IMG/VR virus record: IMGVR_UViG_3300008448_000020
Location: 34,280 to 98,279 of that record
Length of the DNA: 64,000 nt
Direction: 5' to 3' (one strand)
From: a virus
The position numbers and the translations under genes are program-made. Below, in pieces: positions 47,765 to 58,322 of this stretch. Within the stretch, counting starts at the first letter, position 1. Each line of letters opens with the position of its first letter. Below the pieces are notes generated by a model, which made no database searches, was not told where the DNA came from, and saw nothing but the letters and a program-made list of their open reading frames with translations.

Positions 47765-49621
47765 ATGAACAACAACTTTGCAGAATTTACTCTACCGCTA
47801 GACGGGTATGCAGCATTTGATGCGCTAAGCTTAAAAAGCTTAATTATCAAGCGTCTCAGTACGAATAAGATCTTTACAGATCAAAATTTTGAAGGTAGTA
47901 ATTTATCATCAGTAATTGATATTATCGGTTATGCGTACCATGTATTGCTTTTTTATCTTAACAGAACAGGTGCGGAAAGTACTTTCTCAACAGCAGATTT
48001 ATATGAAAATATAAACAGAATAGTTAAAATATTAAACTATGCACCTATAGGTTACCAGACCGCTATATTACCTTTTAAAGCGTCAGGTACAACAGCGCTT
48101 CCCGCTGGTACATACACAATACCAAGGTATGCATATTTCACTATTAATGGGCTTTCATTTTCTTTTAATAAAGATATAACATTTACAAAAGCAACAGACA
48201 GTTTAGAAGAACTTACAAAGTTTCAAGAAGAGAATCTTTTATATCAAGGCCTTTATCGTGAATACCCTACATATTATGCAACTGGAGAACCATACGAAGT
48301 CGTAACACCGACTATAGTTGGTATTGACGGGAGTGCTCCGTATATAGATCACTTTAATATCGATGTCTATGTAAAAGACAATACACTTGCAAATCCTAAA
48401 TGGGAAAAATGGAAAGCAACACAGTCACTTTTCCTTGAGAGAGCAAATGCAAAAACTTATGAAATAAGACTCAATGAAAATTTGAGGTATGAAATAAAAT
48501 TCGGTAACAATATTACTGGTAAGCAATTAAGCCCAAATGATGAAGTTGCTATTTATTATCTACAATCTGATGGTGCACAAGGTGAGTCGGGTCCTAATAC
48601 TATCAATGGTAACAGATTATTTTTATATAATACCGCAAGATTTAGCAGTATACAAACAGATACCACACCACCCAATCTTTCCCTAATAACTACTAGTCAG
48701 GTAGCGAGTTTATTATTCACTAATACTGATCCCACAACGCGATTTGTAGATATCGAGACAGCGAGTAGTATTAAAACCAACGCTACTAATACTTTTAAAT
48801 CACAGTATCGATTAATTACATCGTCTGATTTTGAAAACTACATTTCAAAAAATTATGGTAATATTATAGCGTCAACAAAAGCTGTTAATAATTGGGCATA
48901 TATTTCCGGACACTTAAAATATTATTTTGATCTCGGTGTTACAAAACCTAATCTCGAATCGAGAGTTTTGTATAGTCAAGTTAAATTTGCTGATGCAAGT
49001 AACTCGAACAATGTTTATATATACTCAGTACCTAAACTTGAAAAAATAAATTCCATCGCAACAAGAAACAATTATTTAAATAGCGCTCAAAAACAAATAT
49101 TATTAAATGATTTACAGCAAATTAAACTTACAACATCAGAGATAATAATAAATGACCCAGTTTATACTGCTGTTGATATCGGTGTACGGGTTGCCGGTGT
49201 AACACCAACACCCGAGACAAGTGATATTACAGTGCTTGAAGTTCTACGTAACCCGTCTTCATCTCGTAGTTCAGAAGCAGTACAAGAGCTTGTATATAAG
49301 GTATTTGCTAACTATTTTTCAACAACACGTGATAACCTTGGATTATATATATCTCTTACAGATATTACAAACGAGATATTATCTATCGAAGGTGTAATAG
49401 GTGTAAATACAGCTACAACAATTGACAACATAGTATATTCAACTCCCGGTGTCAGTCTTTTATTGTATAACCCCGTTTACCCTTATAACGATATAACTAT
49501 TACTGCACAAGATTTGCAGCTGCCATATTTTAAATATCCTTATTTAAATAATGTTACAGAATTTATTAATAAAATATCTGTAGTATCGCCTTCGATTCAA
49601 CTCGTTAATCAAGAATATTAA
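47765..49621 (+). CDS. 6: Baseplate wedge gp6 (baseplate J family)
   Basis: A 618-residue protein. Conserved parts: SSVIDIIGYAYHVLLFYLNR, SFLSTA-like TFSTADLYENINRIVKILNY, APIGYQTA, SDFENYISKNYGNIIASTKA, and VFANYFSTTRDNLG with a C-terminal SLLLYNPVYPYND. T4 gp6 is 660. It forms the wedge ring around the hub with gp25 and gp53. Begins 1 nt after gp25 and its stop overlaps the next start. Confidence 0.88.
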   Translation: MNNNFAEFTLPLDGYAAFDALSLKSLIIKRLSTNKIFTDQNFEGSNLSSVIDIIGYAYHVLLFYLNRTGAESTFSTADLYENINRIVKILNYAPIGYQTAILPFKASGTTALPAGTYTIPRYAYFTINGLSFSFNKDITFTKATDSLEELTKFQEENLLYQGLYREYPTYYATGEPYEVVTPTIVGIDGSAPYIDHFNIDVYVKDNTLANPKWEKWKATQSLFLERANAKTYEIRLNENLRYEIKFGNNITGKQLSPNDEVAIYYLQSDGAQGESGPNTINGNRLFLYNTARFSSIQTDTTPPNLSLITTSQVASLLFTNTDPTTRFVDIETASSIKTNATNTFKSQYRLITSSDFENYISKNYGNIIASTKAVNNWAYISGHLKYYFDLGVTKPNLESRVLYSQVKFADASNSNNVYIYSVPKLEKINSIATRNNYLNSAQKQILLNDLQQIKLTTSEIIINDPVYTAVDIGVRVAGVTPTPETSDITVLEVLRNPSSSRSSEAVQELVYKVFANYFSTTRDNLGLYISLTDITNEILSIEGVIGVNTATTIDNIVYSTPGVSLLLYNPVYPYNDITITAQDLQLPYFKYPYLNNVTEFINKISVVSPSIQLVNQEY

Positions 49622-52600
49622 TGAATACTGATTTTAAACGTTCGTATCTTTATTTCTATATAAATGACCACACCGGTAAAAATTCGCTGTCATCATATAC
49701 CCTTGAAAATACGCCGCTAATTTTTAAACCTGATTTATCGACATCAGATCTCTTGTCAGGAGCGTTAAGTGTATCAAATAAAGTTGTAAGATGGGATTTC
49801 GGTGATGGTACCTATTCAACTGATTTAACAGCGAGTCATGTATATCAATGGCCTGGTGAATATAAAGTCAATCTCACCATACTTGATGTTAACGGTGAAG
49901 CATACGAGAGTATATATTCACCCACAGTAAACATATATGACTTTATACCGTTTGATTATATTTTTGATGATATAGGTAAATTGGTGTATGATGTTCCCGC
50001 AAGCAAGATAGGTGACCCTCTCAAAATAATTATACGTGATAGCTGGCAAAACTATCATGCAGTAAGCGCTACCGGCCACACTTTTTATCTTTACGCTTCT
50101 GGTTCATCTGGAGATTATCAAAATATCGATAATTTTTTTAATGACAAATGGTCGCACCTACGTCTTTTAAGTCGGTTTAAAATTAAACAAAAAATTGGTA
50201 GTAGAGAGTTTTATACTGATACGGATACTTTAACAGCTGATCTTACTGAAATTTATACAAGATACAACAAGTCTCAAAATCGATTTGAAATATGTTCAAA
50301 AAACGATGAAGACAGTGTATTTGCCGGTGTAACAGGGTCTGCAGAATTTTATTATGTAGATGAAAGAGCAAAAAACTATACATCCCGCGAAAACCCTATC
50401 TTTGTTTTTGCAACACCAAACAACGTCCAACTTAACGACAGGTTTACACAGTATAACAACGTCTATGACACTATCAGGCTGCAGCCTGCTCATTTTCAAA
50501 CAATAAAATCACTATCACAGCCGGTTGTAAAAGTCAGACATAACCCTGCAGACAAATTATCAATAACTACGACAGGTATTGACGGCGAGGGTACATTATC
50601 CACAACAAAATTCGAAATGCCAGAGATAAGCTGGCAGCACACACCAGTGCCATTTGTGATAAAATTAAAGGATACTGAAAATTTCACTACAAAAACCTAT
50701 CCACCACTGTCGTCAATGACAGTACATCCTGAACTATCAACAGCTATCGTCAATTCTTTTAGTACCGGGTTAGTAGAAGTAACACAAAACGGATTAAGGC
50801 CTATTACTAACGTAAAATTTTATGACGATTTTGATGATCAAATACCACAATCAGTAGGCGGTTTTTACAAAGGTTACTTCGTATCATCAGATACAGCAAT
50901 AAACTGCGCTCTAACAGCTGCAATTACGCTTATCGAACCAATTAACTACCCAAAAGATGCATTATTAGGCTATGTTGCTGTACCGCAATACAGCTATTTG
51001 ATGCAAATACTTAAACAGCAAGTTTATGACAGTTGTTCTGGCTTTGTATCAATGACTCTTACTGCTGCTCAAATATTTTTAAAAACTACAGAGCATCGAA
51101 ACATATTAGCTATCTCACTTGCACCATCCGGCGCCGGTAAGAATAACGATTATCAAGCATGGGTTGCAGATTCAACAAACGACACTATTCTTAATTATAG
51201 AGCTGATGGTACACTGTTAAAGCAATTTAGATTATCAGCATGCCCTACGCTAGTTAACAATCTCATATATCAACGTGACTACAGACTACATGCTCCGCTA
51301 AGCGCAGCACCTCTCTCACCGGTAGCAGCAGCACCGAGTAGTATAGCGCTTGATAGTAAGCAGAATGTATGGTGTGCTTTATATGAGACAGGTATAGTAA
51401 TAAAAATAGATAATATAAAACAATATGTAACAAACGTTGCACTACCTCCGTTTAATAATACCTTTTATTATGAAGGTAGTTCATATAATATACGTGCACT
51501 GAGTGGTTATACTGGCGAATCAACGTTGTTACCAGCAAGTGTAGAGACGGATAGATTAGACAATATATGGGTTGCATACACCCACCCACTATCAAATTAC
51601 TTGTGTAAGTATAATACTTACGGGACACTATTAACCACCATACCGTTCCCGAACAGAATACAGCCTGTAGAGATATGTGCTGATAGAAATTTTTATATTT
51701 GGGTTACTGCAATAAATAACACTACAGGCAGCACGCTCACTGCACACAATGACCTTGTATATAAATTCAATCAAGACGGTAGTCTTGTTTCAGGTTACCC
51801 TCTTTCAGGGTTTAGAATGATCGGCAACATAGCAGTTGACGGTAGTCAAAACGCATGGGTAGCACACAATAAACATACAGTAACAAAAATTGATGGCATA
51901 ACACGCAATACCACCAACTATATTGCAGGATCTGCAGGAAACGAAACATCCTACATAGGCAGTATAGTAGGCATAGCTTGTGATACCGGTGATTATATAT
52001 GGGTTATTAATAATATGGATCGCAAGGCTTACGTTCTTGACAGTACTAAGCCACCGACAACCGCGTTTGAAGTTGAGACATATTTAGATTTAAAATACCC
52101 ACCTTTGCTCTCCTCATATCCATTATCGGCGTTTGAGACAGAGCAGTTTCAAGCGTACGGTGACTGGTTTGGTCAAAGATGGATTAACAAATACATGGTA
52201 CCTTCAACAACCGTTAAGTACCTCACCGGTCAATCTAATATCTTTAACGTATTCCCCTCAAAAGGAATGTACAATATTACAAAAATTAACGAAAACTACG
52301 ACTTAGCTGAGTATTACAAGTCATTAAGACATCAAGAAATGCTATTAGACAAAGATGTATTTTTTAATGATTTTCTTGGGACAATTGTCGGCGATATTGA
52401 TTCAATGCCTTACGAGCTCGGAAAAACAATATATGAAAAAATAGCAAATTTCGTCGCTAATAAAGCAGATATTACAACTTGCACTCTTGAGACGCTTCTG
52501 TCATTTTGCACCGAATTTATTGTAGCTTTTGAAAAACACAATTACTCCTATCCACCACAAATACGACGTGTAATCGATATACTCTCTATAAAACATAAAC

Positions 52601-53112
52601 ATCTTTACGGTGATATTAATGCTTACAACGAAAATTTCGATTATAAATTTACAATACCTTCAAATACAAAATATGGTGTAAATCTCGGAAATGAAATATC
52701 ACCAATATCCGGTGTTATTACATCTGGTAAAACAATTGTTGCATACGAGAAATTTTCTGAAAAATATACTACAGTTAATGATAAATGTATAAACAACTAT
52801 GCTCTTTCGAGTATTTTACCGCTGTCTACATTTTCATATTTCTGGGGATGGAATTTGGTGGCACCACCTGCAGTTTCTGGTACGGATATAAGCACATATT
52901 ATAAATTTTACGAATTTAAACCAACCTATGAAGGTACAGTGTATAATAATGTAATAAATTGGAAGGATCCGCTGACAACTCTAACCTACAATCAAAGTAC
53001 ATTTGAATCGTGGAGTAAAGATAACGGTATCGCGCAAACACTTTTAAGTTACGAGCTAACAAAAGGTCTGCTATTATTTACTTCTGCCGCTAATATTACG
53101 TATAATAATTAA
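49621..53112 (+). CDS. Large baseplate protein with PKD domain and beta-propeller (gp7 position)
   Basis: A 1163-residue protein directly after gp6, the place of T4 gp7 (1032). Residues 50-110 form a PKD domain: VVRWDFGDGTYST (55-67) and HVYQWPGEYKVNLTI (73-87). Residues about 505-815 contain repeats such as YQAWVADSTNDTILNYRADG, NIWVAYTHP, YIWVTAI, NAWVAHNKHTVTKIDG and YIWVINNMD, an NHL/Vgb-like beta-propeller of perhaps six blades. C-terminal 250 residues are helical. PKD and propeller folds suggest carbohydrate or surface contact at the baseplate periphery. gp7 equivalence is positional only. Confidence 0.6.
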   Translation: MNTDFKRSYLYFYINDHTGKNSLSSYTLENTPLIFKPDLSTSDLLSGALSVSNKVVRWDFGDGTYSTDLTASHVYQWPGEYKVNLTILDVNGEAYESIYSPTVNIYDFIPFDYIFDDIGKLVYDVPASKIGDPLKIIIRDSWQNYHAVSATGHTFYLYASGSSGDYQNIDNFFNDKWSHLRLLSRFKIKQKIGSREFYTDTDTLTADLTEIYTRYNKSQNRFEICSKNDEDSVFAGVTGSAEFYYVDERAKNYTSRENPIFVFATPNNVQLNDRFTQYNNVYDTIRLQPAHFQTIKSLSQPVVKVRHNPADKLSITTTGIDGEGTLSTTKFEMPEISWQHTPVPFVIKLKDTENFTTKTYPPLSSMTVHPELSTAIVNSFSTGLVEVTQNGLRPITNVKFYDDFDDQIPQSVGGFYKGYFVSSDTAINCALTAAITLIEPINYPKDALLGYVAVPQYSYLMQILKQQVYDSCSGFVSMTLTAAQIFLKTTEHRNILAISLAPSGAGKNNDYQAWVADSTNDTILNYRADGTLLKQFRLSACPTLVNNLIYQRDYRLHAPLSAAPLSPVAAAPSSIALDSKQNVWCALYETGIVIKIDNIKQYVTNVALPPFNNTFYYEGSSYNIRALSGYTGESTLLPASVETDRLDNIWVAYTHPLSNYLCKYNTYGTLLTTIPFPNRIQPVEICADRNFYIWVTAINNTTGSTLTAHNDLVYKFNQDGSLVSGYPLSGFRMIGNIAVDGSQNAWVAHNKHTVTKIDGITRNTTNYIAGSAGNETSYIGSIVGIACDTGDYIWVINNMDRKAYVLDSTKPPTTAFEVETYLDLKYPPLLSSYPLSAFETEQFQAYGDWFGQRWINKYMVPSTTVKYLTGQSNIFNVFPSKGMYNITKINENYDLAEYYKSLRHQEMLLDKDVFFNDFLGTIVGDIDSMPYELGKTIYEKIANFVANKADITTCTLETLLSFCTEFIVAFEKHNYSYPPQIRRVIDILSIKHKHLYGDINAYNENFDYKFTIPSNTKYGVNLGNEISPISGVITSGKTIVAYEKFSEKYTTVNDKCINNYALSSILPLSTFSYFWGWNLVAPPAVSGTDISTYYKFYEFKPTYEGTVYNNVINWKDPLTTLTYNQSTFESWSKDNGIAQTLLSYELTKGLLLFTSAANITYNN

Positions 53113-53115
53113 ATA
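53108..53115 (+). promoter_or_regulatory. Late promoter box ATTAAATA
   Basis: 5 nt before the ATG at 53121, overlapping the stop of the upstream gene. Confidence 0.55.
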
Positions 53116-53120
53116 CATAT

Positions 53121-56100
53121 ATGTCAGATATTACAAGGTTCATAGATGATAGAATACCTAATTCAATAACATCGTTGACCCCATCACAAGCACCCGTAGA
53201 TAGTGATGAGCCGCTTTCTTTTATTGATTGGGCGAAATTTGGTGGTGAAGTAATATCTGCAGGTACAGAAGAATATCTTGCGAGATACAGCTCTTATTTA
53301 AACAACTGGTTCATACAGAAAAAAGTATCAAAAATTGATAGTCAAGCGACAATACAAAAACTGTATATAAGCCTAATAAACGACATAGTTATTAACTATT
53401 CGACTGTTGATGAGCAGCGATTTCTTAAAAACATTGATCCTACAAATCAACGCGATTTAGCAGCTGCAGTTCCGTTTTTTGCTAAGAAATTAAAAGACAT
53501 CTGTCTATATTACTCTACTCTACGCGATAAAGTCCAATATACTGCAATTGCTAACAACCTCAATGGTTCAAATTACGGTATTCAAAAATTAATTTATAAT
53601 GCTATAATAGAGACAGTAACAACTGATGATTATGTTAAAGATATATCGTCACTCTATACACCGATCTCTACCATAAAAAATGATACGGTAATAGAAGTGG
53701 AGGATATATATGACACGTATTCAAACTACTACGACATAACACCGACATTACCTAGCTCTGCATACAGCGCTAATAATGACATTAGATCAAAATATTTTAA
53801 TCTCAATCAATATAATGTTGATCCATATTTATTTTTAAATATCGATGAAAGTATCCTTAGAGCTATCTTTCAATATCCTTTTTATCTTATAGAACTCGGT
53901 GAAAATTTAACAATTGACCCTGCTGTAAATTCTAATCAATTAGGTTTTTTAAAAGATAATGACTATACAAAGCTCATTAATATTGAGCAGCGTCAAGAAT
54001 TAAACTTAACCGATCAAAAAGAATTTATAACAAAGTTTATTGGTACCGACTTTTATTATATACAAACCAATTCATCAGGCAGTGTAGGTGTTTCAGGTAT
54101 TCTTTTTGAGGCAGAAAGTGAATTTGCTAACGTTCTTAACAAACGCTATCCAAGTATTGCAGCAATTCCTAGTGAAGAATTTTTAAAGACAGGTAAAGAA
54201 ATAGGGTTATTCTTTAAACCTGACAAACAAGGGCTTTTGCATTTTACAAACTTTAAGTTTACACCTGTACTTAAAGATGGTTTAGAACCTAATACTGTTT
54301 ACTATTTTCCAGATCCTTCAAAATACGGTAACATAACGAGCAATACACAACAAGATTTTAAGACACCGTTTGTATTTCGTGAAGAAAATCATTTTAATAA
54401 AATTGACTTTTCAAATCAATACGCTTTTGGTGATGTGCAGTCAGATTCTCAACTTCATACATTTAGAGCATATCAATCACGTGAGCAGAGCCTAAACATT
54501 TCAAACTTTGGTGTTGTACGTTATTCTGACCCACAAGAATTTTTTAAAGGTGATAAGAAGAATATATGGGCAAATGGTGATGTTTACCCACTAATACCTG
54601 CTAACCAGTTTCCGATCGATGAGCGTATACAGAAACAGCTACCCATTAACAAGACCTTAATACAATATAAGAGTGATATTTACGGTAACGATTACGGTCT
54701 ATACAAAGATGTTGAGCCGTACAAAGTAACTCAAGAATTAAACAAAACATCAACATTACCCTTTCAATGCTTGGTTCTCGATGGTCATCTTTTCTATGAT
54801 TCCTTATCGGGGTACAACTTTAATTATAATGTTGTAGATGAAGAAAAAGGTTATTCAGGTGTTATTCTTAAGACCTCAACATCAACACTCAATAACACAC
54901 CTTCAGGAAACGGTATGTTTCCGTTATCCGGTGTAGATTACGTAATAGCCTCGTATGACTTTCAACCAGAGAGCTTTTGCAGTGATTATATTGACGTAAA
55001 ATACGATTGTAATGTAAAAGATGGTCAGACGTTTACTCTATCAAATGATGCACAGTTACCTGATGTACCATCAGACAGTCCTTCCTATGATCCTAACGAT
55101 GCTGGTCTTTATTATCAAGAACTTGTTGATGGTGGTGTCAATCACTTAAACTTACCAACATACCGCGCTACATTCGCTTACCCAGGTGAATTCACATACA
55201 CACCACCCTTTACATCTATTGGTGATTATGATGGTAGTTTTTATTTTGTTGCAAATAGTGGTGCACCTTGTGGTGCGGAAAGTGCACCAACGCTTTACAC
55301 AGAGACATCCTTCTTCCTCGACTACCATATTCCGTTACGTGAAACTGTTGTCGATACTACATCCTCTTATGTAACAGAAAATAAAACTATATATGACGCA
55401 GAGTTTAAAGCATACGGTGATATGTATTTTAGACGTGCATCAGACTCTGAAGTAATACCTCTTTCATCAGCTCTTAGTGCGATTTTTGTAAAGTATAACT
55501 ACGATATACAGCAAGAAATATATAGTAAAGTAATTAACTTCGACATTTACTATGATACTATATTAATTGAGACAGAAAATTATGCTGTCTTTGATGCAGT
55601 TGTACCATCACCGGACGGTAACACGATATACAGTAACACCGGCACCATGAACGCCATTTCAAAAGGTGTTAATATTAATTTTGAAAAATTATCAACAGTA
55701 TGGTTTGATGAGATTAATAATAATCTTTTAGTCTGTAAGATGTGCATCTTACCAGAACTAAGTGCATCAAACTACAAAATAATTTACCCAAAAATCTTTA
55801 TACACGACATAGGTACTAAAGAATTTTCACAGGTATATCCGCAAGAACGCGATGAGACTCTTACCTTTGAAATGTTGCGCGGATTCTCATTAATTGACAA
55901 GAGTATTGAGCTTAATATTGTTGAGATTGATAAACCTGTATTAACTTATAATAGCGATACTGATATATACAAATTAACATACGTCGGACGTGATGTGTCG
56001 TGTATGTTTTATATTTTTGTTATAGAATTTGCATATATAAACGGCGCTGTAGCCATAAAAACACAGACAATGTACATGCCAACAATGGATGTGCTGAATT

Positions 56101-56291
56101 TAAATTTTGCGAACCCTGTATTTTTAACAGAATTTGACAATTACGCTACTCTTGGTACAAGAACAGGAAGCATAGACGAATCTGATAACGCATTTGTTTG
56201 GGGACACATTGACCCGCCGGTACCTTACATTACTTTTGAAGGTGAATATATAGTAACAGAGGACGGTTTAAATATAATGTACACCCTATAA
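53121..56291 (+). CDS. Large baseplate or fibre-connector protein
   Basis: A 1056-residue protein, not recognised by motif. The N-terminus (DDRIPNSITSLTPSQAP, then SFIDWAKFGGE) and many Tyr/Asp-rich beta segments suggest an elongated structural protein. QCLVLDGHLFYDSLSGYNF near 550 and repeated FYDTI-type strands near 810 look like beta-sandwich domains. It lies between the PKD protein and the fibre genes and is therefore likely to be a wedge component or the anchor for fibres. Confidence 0.6.
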   Translation: MSDITRFIDDRIPNSITSLTPSQAPVDSDEPLSFIDWAKFGGEVISAGTEEYLARYSSYLNNWFIQKKVSKIDSQATIQKLYISLINDIVINYSTVDEQRFLKNIDPTNQRDLAAAVPFFAKKLKDICLYYSTLRDKVQYTAIANNLNGSNYGIQKLIYNAIIETVTTDDYVKDISSLYTPISTIKNDTVIEVEDIYDTYSNYYDITPTLPSSAYSANNDIRSKYFNLNQYNVDPYLFLNIDESILRAIFQYPFYLIELGENLTIDPAVNSNQLGFLKDNDYTKLINIEQRQELNLTDQKEFITKFIGTDFYYIQTNSSGSVGVSGILFEAESEFANVLNKRYPSIAAIPSEEFLKTGKEIGLFFKPDKQGLLHFTNFKFTPVLKDGLEPNTVYYFPDPSKYGNITSNTQQDFKTPFVFREENHFNKIDFSNQYAFGDVQSDSQLHTFRAYQSREQSLNISNFGVVRYSDPQEFFKGDKKNIWANGDVYPLIPANQFPIDERIQKQLPINKTLIQYKSDIYGNDYGLYKDVEPYKVTQELNKTSTLPFQCLVLDGHLFYDSLSGYNFNYNVVDEEKGYSGVILKTSTSTLNNTPSGNGMFPLSGVDYVIASYDFQPESFCSDYIDVKYDCNVKDGQTFTLSNDAQLPDVPSDSPSYDPNDAGLYYQELVDGGVNHLNLPTYRATFAYPGEFTYTPPFTSIGDYDGSFYFVANSGAPCGAESAPTLYTETSFFLDYHIPLRETVVDTTSSYVTENKTIYDAEFKAYGDMYFRRASDSEVIPLSSALSAIFVKYNYDIQQEIYSKVINFDIYYDTILIETENYAVFDAVVPSPDGNTIYSNTGTMNAISKGVNINFEKLSTVWFDEINNNLLVCKMCILPELSASNYKIIYPKIFIHDIGTKEFSQVYPQERDETLTFEMLRGFSLIDKSIELNIVEIDKPVLTYNSDTDIYKLTYVGRDVSCMFYIFVIEFAYINGAVAIKTQTMYMPTMDVLNLNFANPVFLTEFDNYATLGTRTGSIDESDNAFVWGHIDPPVPYITFEGEYIVTEDGLNIMYTL

Positions 56292-56294
56292 ATA
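56287..56294 (+). promoter_or_regulatory. Late promoter box TATAAATA
   Basis: Perfect consensus, 5 nt before the ATG at 56300. Confidence 0.75.
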
Positions 56295-56299
56295 ATAGT

Positions 56300-58276
56300 A
56301 TGGCTTTTAGTACAAAGAAATTTTCAGATTTCACGCTTAAAAACAAGAATAATTTAATTCTTTCTAGCTATTTCGTCGGCTATGAAGATACCGGTGTAAA
56401 ATCTGAATTAAGAATACCTGTATTAGACCTACTTAATAACGTATACAATACGACACAGACGCTCATATATGGATCAAGCGGGCTCTGGAACACTGCCTCC
56501 ACATCGTACGTCACGAACAGCGGTAATTTTCAGTCTACTTACCAGACTGTAAGAACTCTTAGTGCCGGCTGGGGTGGCCTCAATACTATAGATTGGGATA
56601 ACACATACAATATCATGCGCGCTAATAGTGCGGGTTGGAATGATGTGGAGAGTCTCTTTGCATTAAATAGCGGCGGATGGGCAGACACTGAGACTACAAT
56701 GCGCAGTGAATCTGCTACATGGGATAATACCTCTTTTCTTTTTAATAGCAATTATAATATATGGAATGATAGTACCGCTATATTAAATGCCAATTCCGGA
56801 GCATGGTCCGATACTTCATCTATTGTAAATGCTAACTCGGCACAGTGGGCATCCAACGATACAGCTCTTATATCACTTACAGGCAACTGGGAGAACACAT
56901 ATACCAACGTCATTAGTAACAGCGGAACATGGTCCGATACTTCTTCCATTGTAAATGCTAATTCAGCTCAATGGGCATCCAACGATACAGCTCTTATATC
57001 ACTTACTGGTAACTGGGAAAATACATATACCAACGTTAATAATAACAGTGGAACATGGAATAATACCTTTACTGTTGTAAATGCTAACTCGGCACAGTGG
57101 GCTATTGATAATTCTACAGATTTTGGGGTAAGAGCGCTTACAGGAAACTGGCAGAATACATACACTAATGTAAGAACCAACAGTAGTACATGGATTGATA
57201 TATCGACTACTGTACAAAACAACTCTGCTCAATGGGCATCCAACGATACAGCTCTTATATCACTTACAGGCAACTGGGAGGATACATATAGTACTGTACA
57301 AACAAACTCAGCATTTTGGTCATATAATGGAACCGATATTAAAGTGCTTACGGGTAGGTGGGAAAGTACATATACAACTGTTAATAGCACCAGCGCTAAT
57401 TGGAGCAGTGTTTACAGCGCGGTGCGCACTAATTCCAGCAGCTGGGGATATACGGGCACTGATGTTAAAGTATTAACAAGCAATTGGGAAAACACATATA
57501 ATACGGTATTAGCGAATAGTGCAACATGGAATGCTGATTACGGTGTAAGAGCTCTAACAGGAAACTGGCAAAATACCTATAATACTGTCAATAACAATTA
57601 TCTTAATTGGAATGCTGCACATAATACAGTAAACTTACTTTCAGGAACCTGGGATTATACATCAACTTTTGTAAGAAATAACTCTGCTTCATGGGATTAT
57701 AATGGTACAGATCTTAAAGCATTAACTAGTAATTGGGAAAATACATATACTAACGTTAATAGCAATTCCGCAAAATGGAATACCACAGCAACCCTCTTTA
57801 GCCAACAAAGTGCTGTAAACTTACAGGTACAGAGCGCGGTAACAGCAGGTAGTGCAGCTTGGAATGATACAAATACAACTGTCTGGACATATAGTGCTGT
57901 ATGGAGTACCCCTATTGACGTTACTAGATATGACAGTACATATTCAAGTGTTTATAATTTAAGCGCAGGGTGGCAGGGTGCAGTTAATGCATCACCGCGC
58001 TGGGAATCAACATACAGCACTGTTGCGACAAATTCTGCAAATTGGCAATTGGCATATACAAATCAGGTTAACTATCTACCTCTTGCAGGGGGCATACTTA
58101 CAGGGCAAGTGGATTTTAATGCGGATGTTTATCTTAACGCTAATACTCAATTGCGTAATGCATCAATAACACACGCTACATTAAGCACATTTACTACACC
58201 AGTTACTGCAAGTGGTACATTTTTAGTTATGTCAATAAATGGTGTAAATCGGGCTTTACGTTTGTGGGATTTTTAA
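56300..58276 (+). CDS. Repeat-rich tail fibre 1
   Basis: A 658-residue fibre. Conserved N-terminal attachment part (KKFSDFTLKNKNNLILSSYF then VGYEDTG) is followed by about 450 residues of W/N/S/T repeats of the type NSAxWxxxxTxVxxL-TGNWENTYTxV. A 42-residue unit is repeated almost exactly three times. The C-terminus has YLPLAGGILTGQVDF (a common fibre head motif) and ends with INGVNRALRLWDF, shared with the next fibre. Trimeric, rod-like adhesin is expected. Confidence 0.85.
   Translation: MAFSTKKFSDFTLKNKNNLILSSYFVGYEDTGVKSELRIPVLDLLNNVYNTTQTLIYGSSGLWNTASTSYVTNSGNFQSTYQTVRTLSAGWGGLNTIDWDNTYNIMRANSAGWNDVESLFALNSGGWADTETTMRSESATWDNTSFLFNSNYNIWNDSTAILNANSGAWSDTSSIVNANSAQWASNDTALISLTGNWENTYTNVISNSGTWSDTSSIVNANSAQWASNDTALISLTGNWENTYTNVNNNSGTWNNTFTVVNANSAQWAIDNSTDFGVRALTGNWQNTYTNVRTNSSTWIDISTTVQNNSAQWASNDTALISLTGNWEDTYSTVQTNSAFWSYNGTDIKVLTGRWESTYTTVNSTSANWSSVYSAVRTNSSSWGYTGTDVKVLTSNWENTYNTVLANSATWNADYGVRALTGNWQNTYNTVNNNYLNWNAAHNTVNLLSGTWDYTSTFVRNNSASWDYNGTDLKALTSNWENTYTNVNSNSAKWNTTATLFSQQSAVNLQVQSAVTAGSAAWNDTNTTVWTYSAVWSTPIDVTRYDSTYSSVYNLSAGWQGAVNASPRWESTYSTVATNSANWQLAYTNQVNYLPLAGGILTGQVDFNADVYLNANTQLRNASITHATLSTFTTPVTASGTFLVMSINGVNRALRLWDF
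56802..57179 (+). repeat. Three 126-bp tandem repeats in fibre gene
   Basis: Copies begin at 56802, 56928 and 57054, each starting CATGG, with 42-codon period. Copies 1 and 2 are close to identical (parts such as the ATCCAACGATACAGC run are unchanged); copy 3 diverges after the first third. A further partial copy starts near 57230. Confidence 0.75.
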
Positions 58277-58305
58277 TAAAATACACATTATTTCATTATC
58301 AATAA

Positions 58306-58313
58306 TATAAATA
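58306..58313 (+). promoter_or_regulatory. Late promoter box TATAAATA
   Basis: Perfect consensus, 9 nt before the ATG at 58323 (3 nt before an in-frame GTG at 58317). Confidence 0.7.
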
Positions 58314-58322
58314 CTAGTGTAT

